From UBA10906 sp049296695 (lineage in GTDB: Bacteria; Pseudomonadota; Gammaproteobacteria; Methylococcales; Methylomonadaceae), in the NCBI GenBank assembly GCA_049296695.1, contig JBAQSX010000155.1, forward strand, positions 3,604 to 67,603: a stretch of DNA of 64,000 bases, written 5' to 3'. The position numbers and the translations under genes are program-made. The notes under the pieces were generated by a model that did no database searches, was not told where the DNA came from, and saw only the letters and a program-made list of their open reading frames with translations. Positions 63,268 to 64,000 of the stretch are shown here, piece after piece (within the stretch, counting starts at the first letter, position 1; every line of letters begins with the position of its first letter).

Positions 63268-64000
63268 AAAGGAATACTCACTTTAATAAAAAAACCTTGA
63301 TTGGGTTTTGAATTAATCATTAATTCACCATTCAAACTCGCCACCCGTTCTTGCATACTCAATAAACCAAAACCTTGATTAGTATTTAAAACACAACCTT
63401 TGCCATTATCATGAATCTCTAAAATTAATTGCGTTTCATTTAATCGCAAACGAATTGTACCTTGTTTTGCCTGAGCATGACGTACCATATTAGTAATCGC
63501 CTCTTGAATAATCCGAAATAATTGAATGCTAATGCGTGGTTTTAAAGTATCAAGAGCATCATCATAAATTAATATCAATTTTAATTCATTATGCCGTTGT
63601 GACCAATTTGTTAATAAATCTTCTAAAGTGGCTTTTAAACCTAATTCAGACAGCATTATTGGATGTAAATTACGCATCATCGACCGCACCACACTCATTA
63701 AATGGTCGCAGACATTGCTAATGGTATCACTAATGCTTTCAATTTTAATAGGTTGTTGTTTTGCTGAAACTGCCATGACTTTAATTGCCGTTAATGATTG
63801 TCCTAATTCATCATGTAATTCTTGGGCTAAGCGTTGTCGTTCTTCTTCTTGAATTTCTAAAGAATGCAGTGTTAAGGCGCGATTCGCTTTTTGAGTAGTA
63901 TTTAAAACTTCAGTGGTATGATTAATCGCCCGTGCAATAGCATCATATTCTTTAGTATAAAATAAAGGGAGTTTTTGAGTATAATCGCCGCGTTCAATAG
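63264..64000 (-). CDS. Sensor histidine kinase, HisKA_3 type (N-terminus outside window)
   Basis: The frame is open through the right edge at base 64000; an internal ATG at 63776 is not the start. From the edge inward: a HAMP-like stretch (YDAIARAINHTTEVLNTT), the phospho-His in EEERQRLAQELHDELGQ, and the HATPase domain with N-box IIQEAITNMVRHAQA and G-box DNGKG ... GFGLLSMQERV. It belongs to the NarX/UhpB/DesK group, which pairs with NarL-type regulators such as the overlapping gene. The sensing region is not visible. Confidence 0.93.
   Translation of the reverse strand, partial: IERGDYTQKLPLFYTKEYDAIARAINHTTEVLNTTQKANRALTLHSLEIQEEERQRLAQELHDELGQSLTAIKVMAVSAKQQPIKIESISDTISNVCDHLMSVVRSMMRNLHPIMLSELGLKATLEDLLTNWSQRHNELKLILIYDDALDTLKPRISIQLFRIIQEAITNMVRHAQAKQGTIRLRLNETQLILEIHDNGKGCVLNTNQGFGLLSMQERVASLNGELMINSKPNQGFFIKVSIPL

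Overview
The window is chromosomal DNA of an AT-rich gammaproteobacterium. Gammaproteobacterial gene order is clear in the infB-rbfA-(insert)-truB-rpsO-pnp, zapB/zapA versus ygfB-pepP-ubiH, dapA-bamC and rpoZ-spoT blocks. Two tandem copies of methylene-tetrahydromethanopterin dehydrogenase (MtdB type), and a secreted CorA/MopE-like protein next to a MauG/SACCP-like di-heme peroxidase, point to a C1-utilising lineage: a Methylococcales methanotroph, or possibly a methylotrophic Beggiatoaceae member. The exact genus cannot be told from the sequence. No tRNA, rRNA or CRISPR array was seen.

Layout. 1-7.4 kb: translation and RNA-decay operon (infB partial, rbfA, a PD-(D/E)XK-like insert gene, truB, rpsO, pnp with a long leader hairpin). 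7.4-9.4 kb: a two-gene Septu-type defence pair (ptuA ATPase, ptuB HNH nuclease). 10-15.7 kb: redoxin, pgk, rpoZ, spoT and a GT-D-like gene with a probable 3' frameshift. 15.6-18.4 kb: a class III cyclase and a heptad-repeat lipoprotein flanked by two inverted copies of a 112-115 bp MITE. 18.6-23.8 kb: ligA, a small secreted protein, a GGDEF/EAL protein. 24.3-28.3 kb: tandem mtdB, then gcvH-dgkA-PfkB kinase on the other strand, and grxC. 28.4-34.5 kb: dapA-bamC-purL. 34.8-40.4 kb: a fused fluoride channel, a frameshifted Rossmann enzyme, two secreted proteins and a SIR2-like gene, separated by many palindromic repeats. 40.4-43.4 kb: the peroxidase and copper-protein pair. 44-48.7 kb: zapA/zapB, ygfB, pepP, ubiH, lipB. 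48.7-50.9 kb: an IS607-type element. 51.2-57.6 kb: a nitrate-type ABC uptake operon (nrtA, nrtB, double-ATPase), a lipoprotein and a porin. 57.8-62.5 kb: tsaC, mdh, and an RTX calcium-binding protein. 62.6-64 kb: a NarL-type two-component system cut by the window edge.

The most informative observation is the leader of the nitrate operon. It has a sigma-54 promoter with GG-N10-GC spacing, then two hairpins with hexanucleotide loops carrying A at position 1 and G at position 4 (the ANTAR-RNA signature). The second hairpin shares bases with the 5' arm of an intrinsic terminator, so a NasR/NasT-type antitermination switch is predicted. Other standouts are a 7-TM fused FluC channel with one degenerate half, a fused ABC ATPase whose substitutions appear to fall in one composite site, and several MITE families, one with a copy inside the nitrate operon and one apparently split by the IS607 element.
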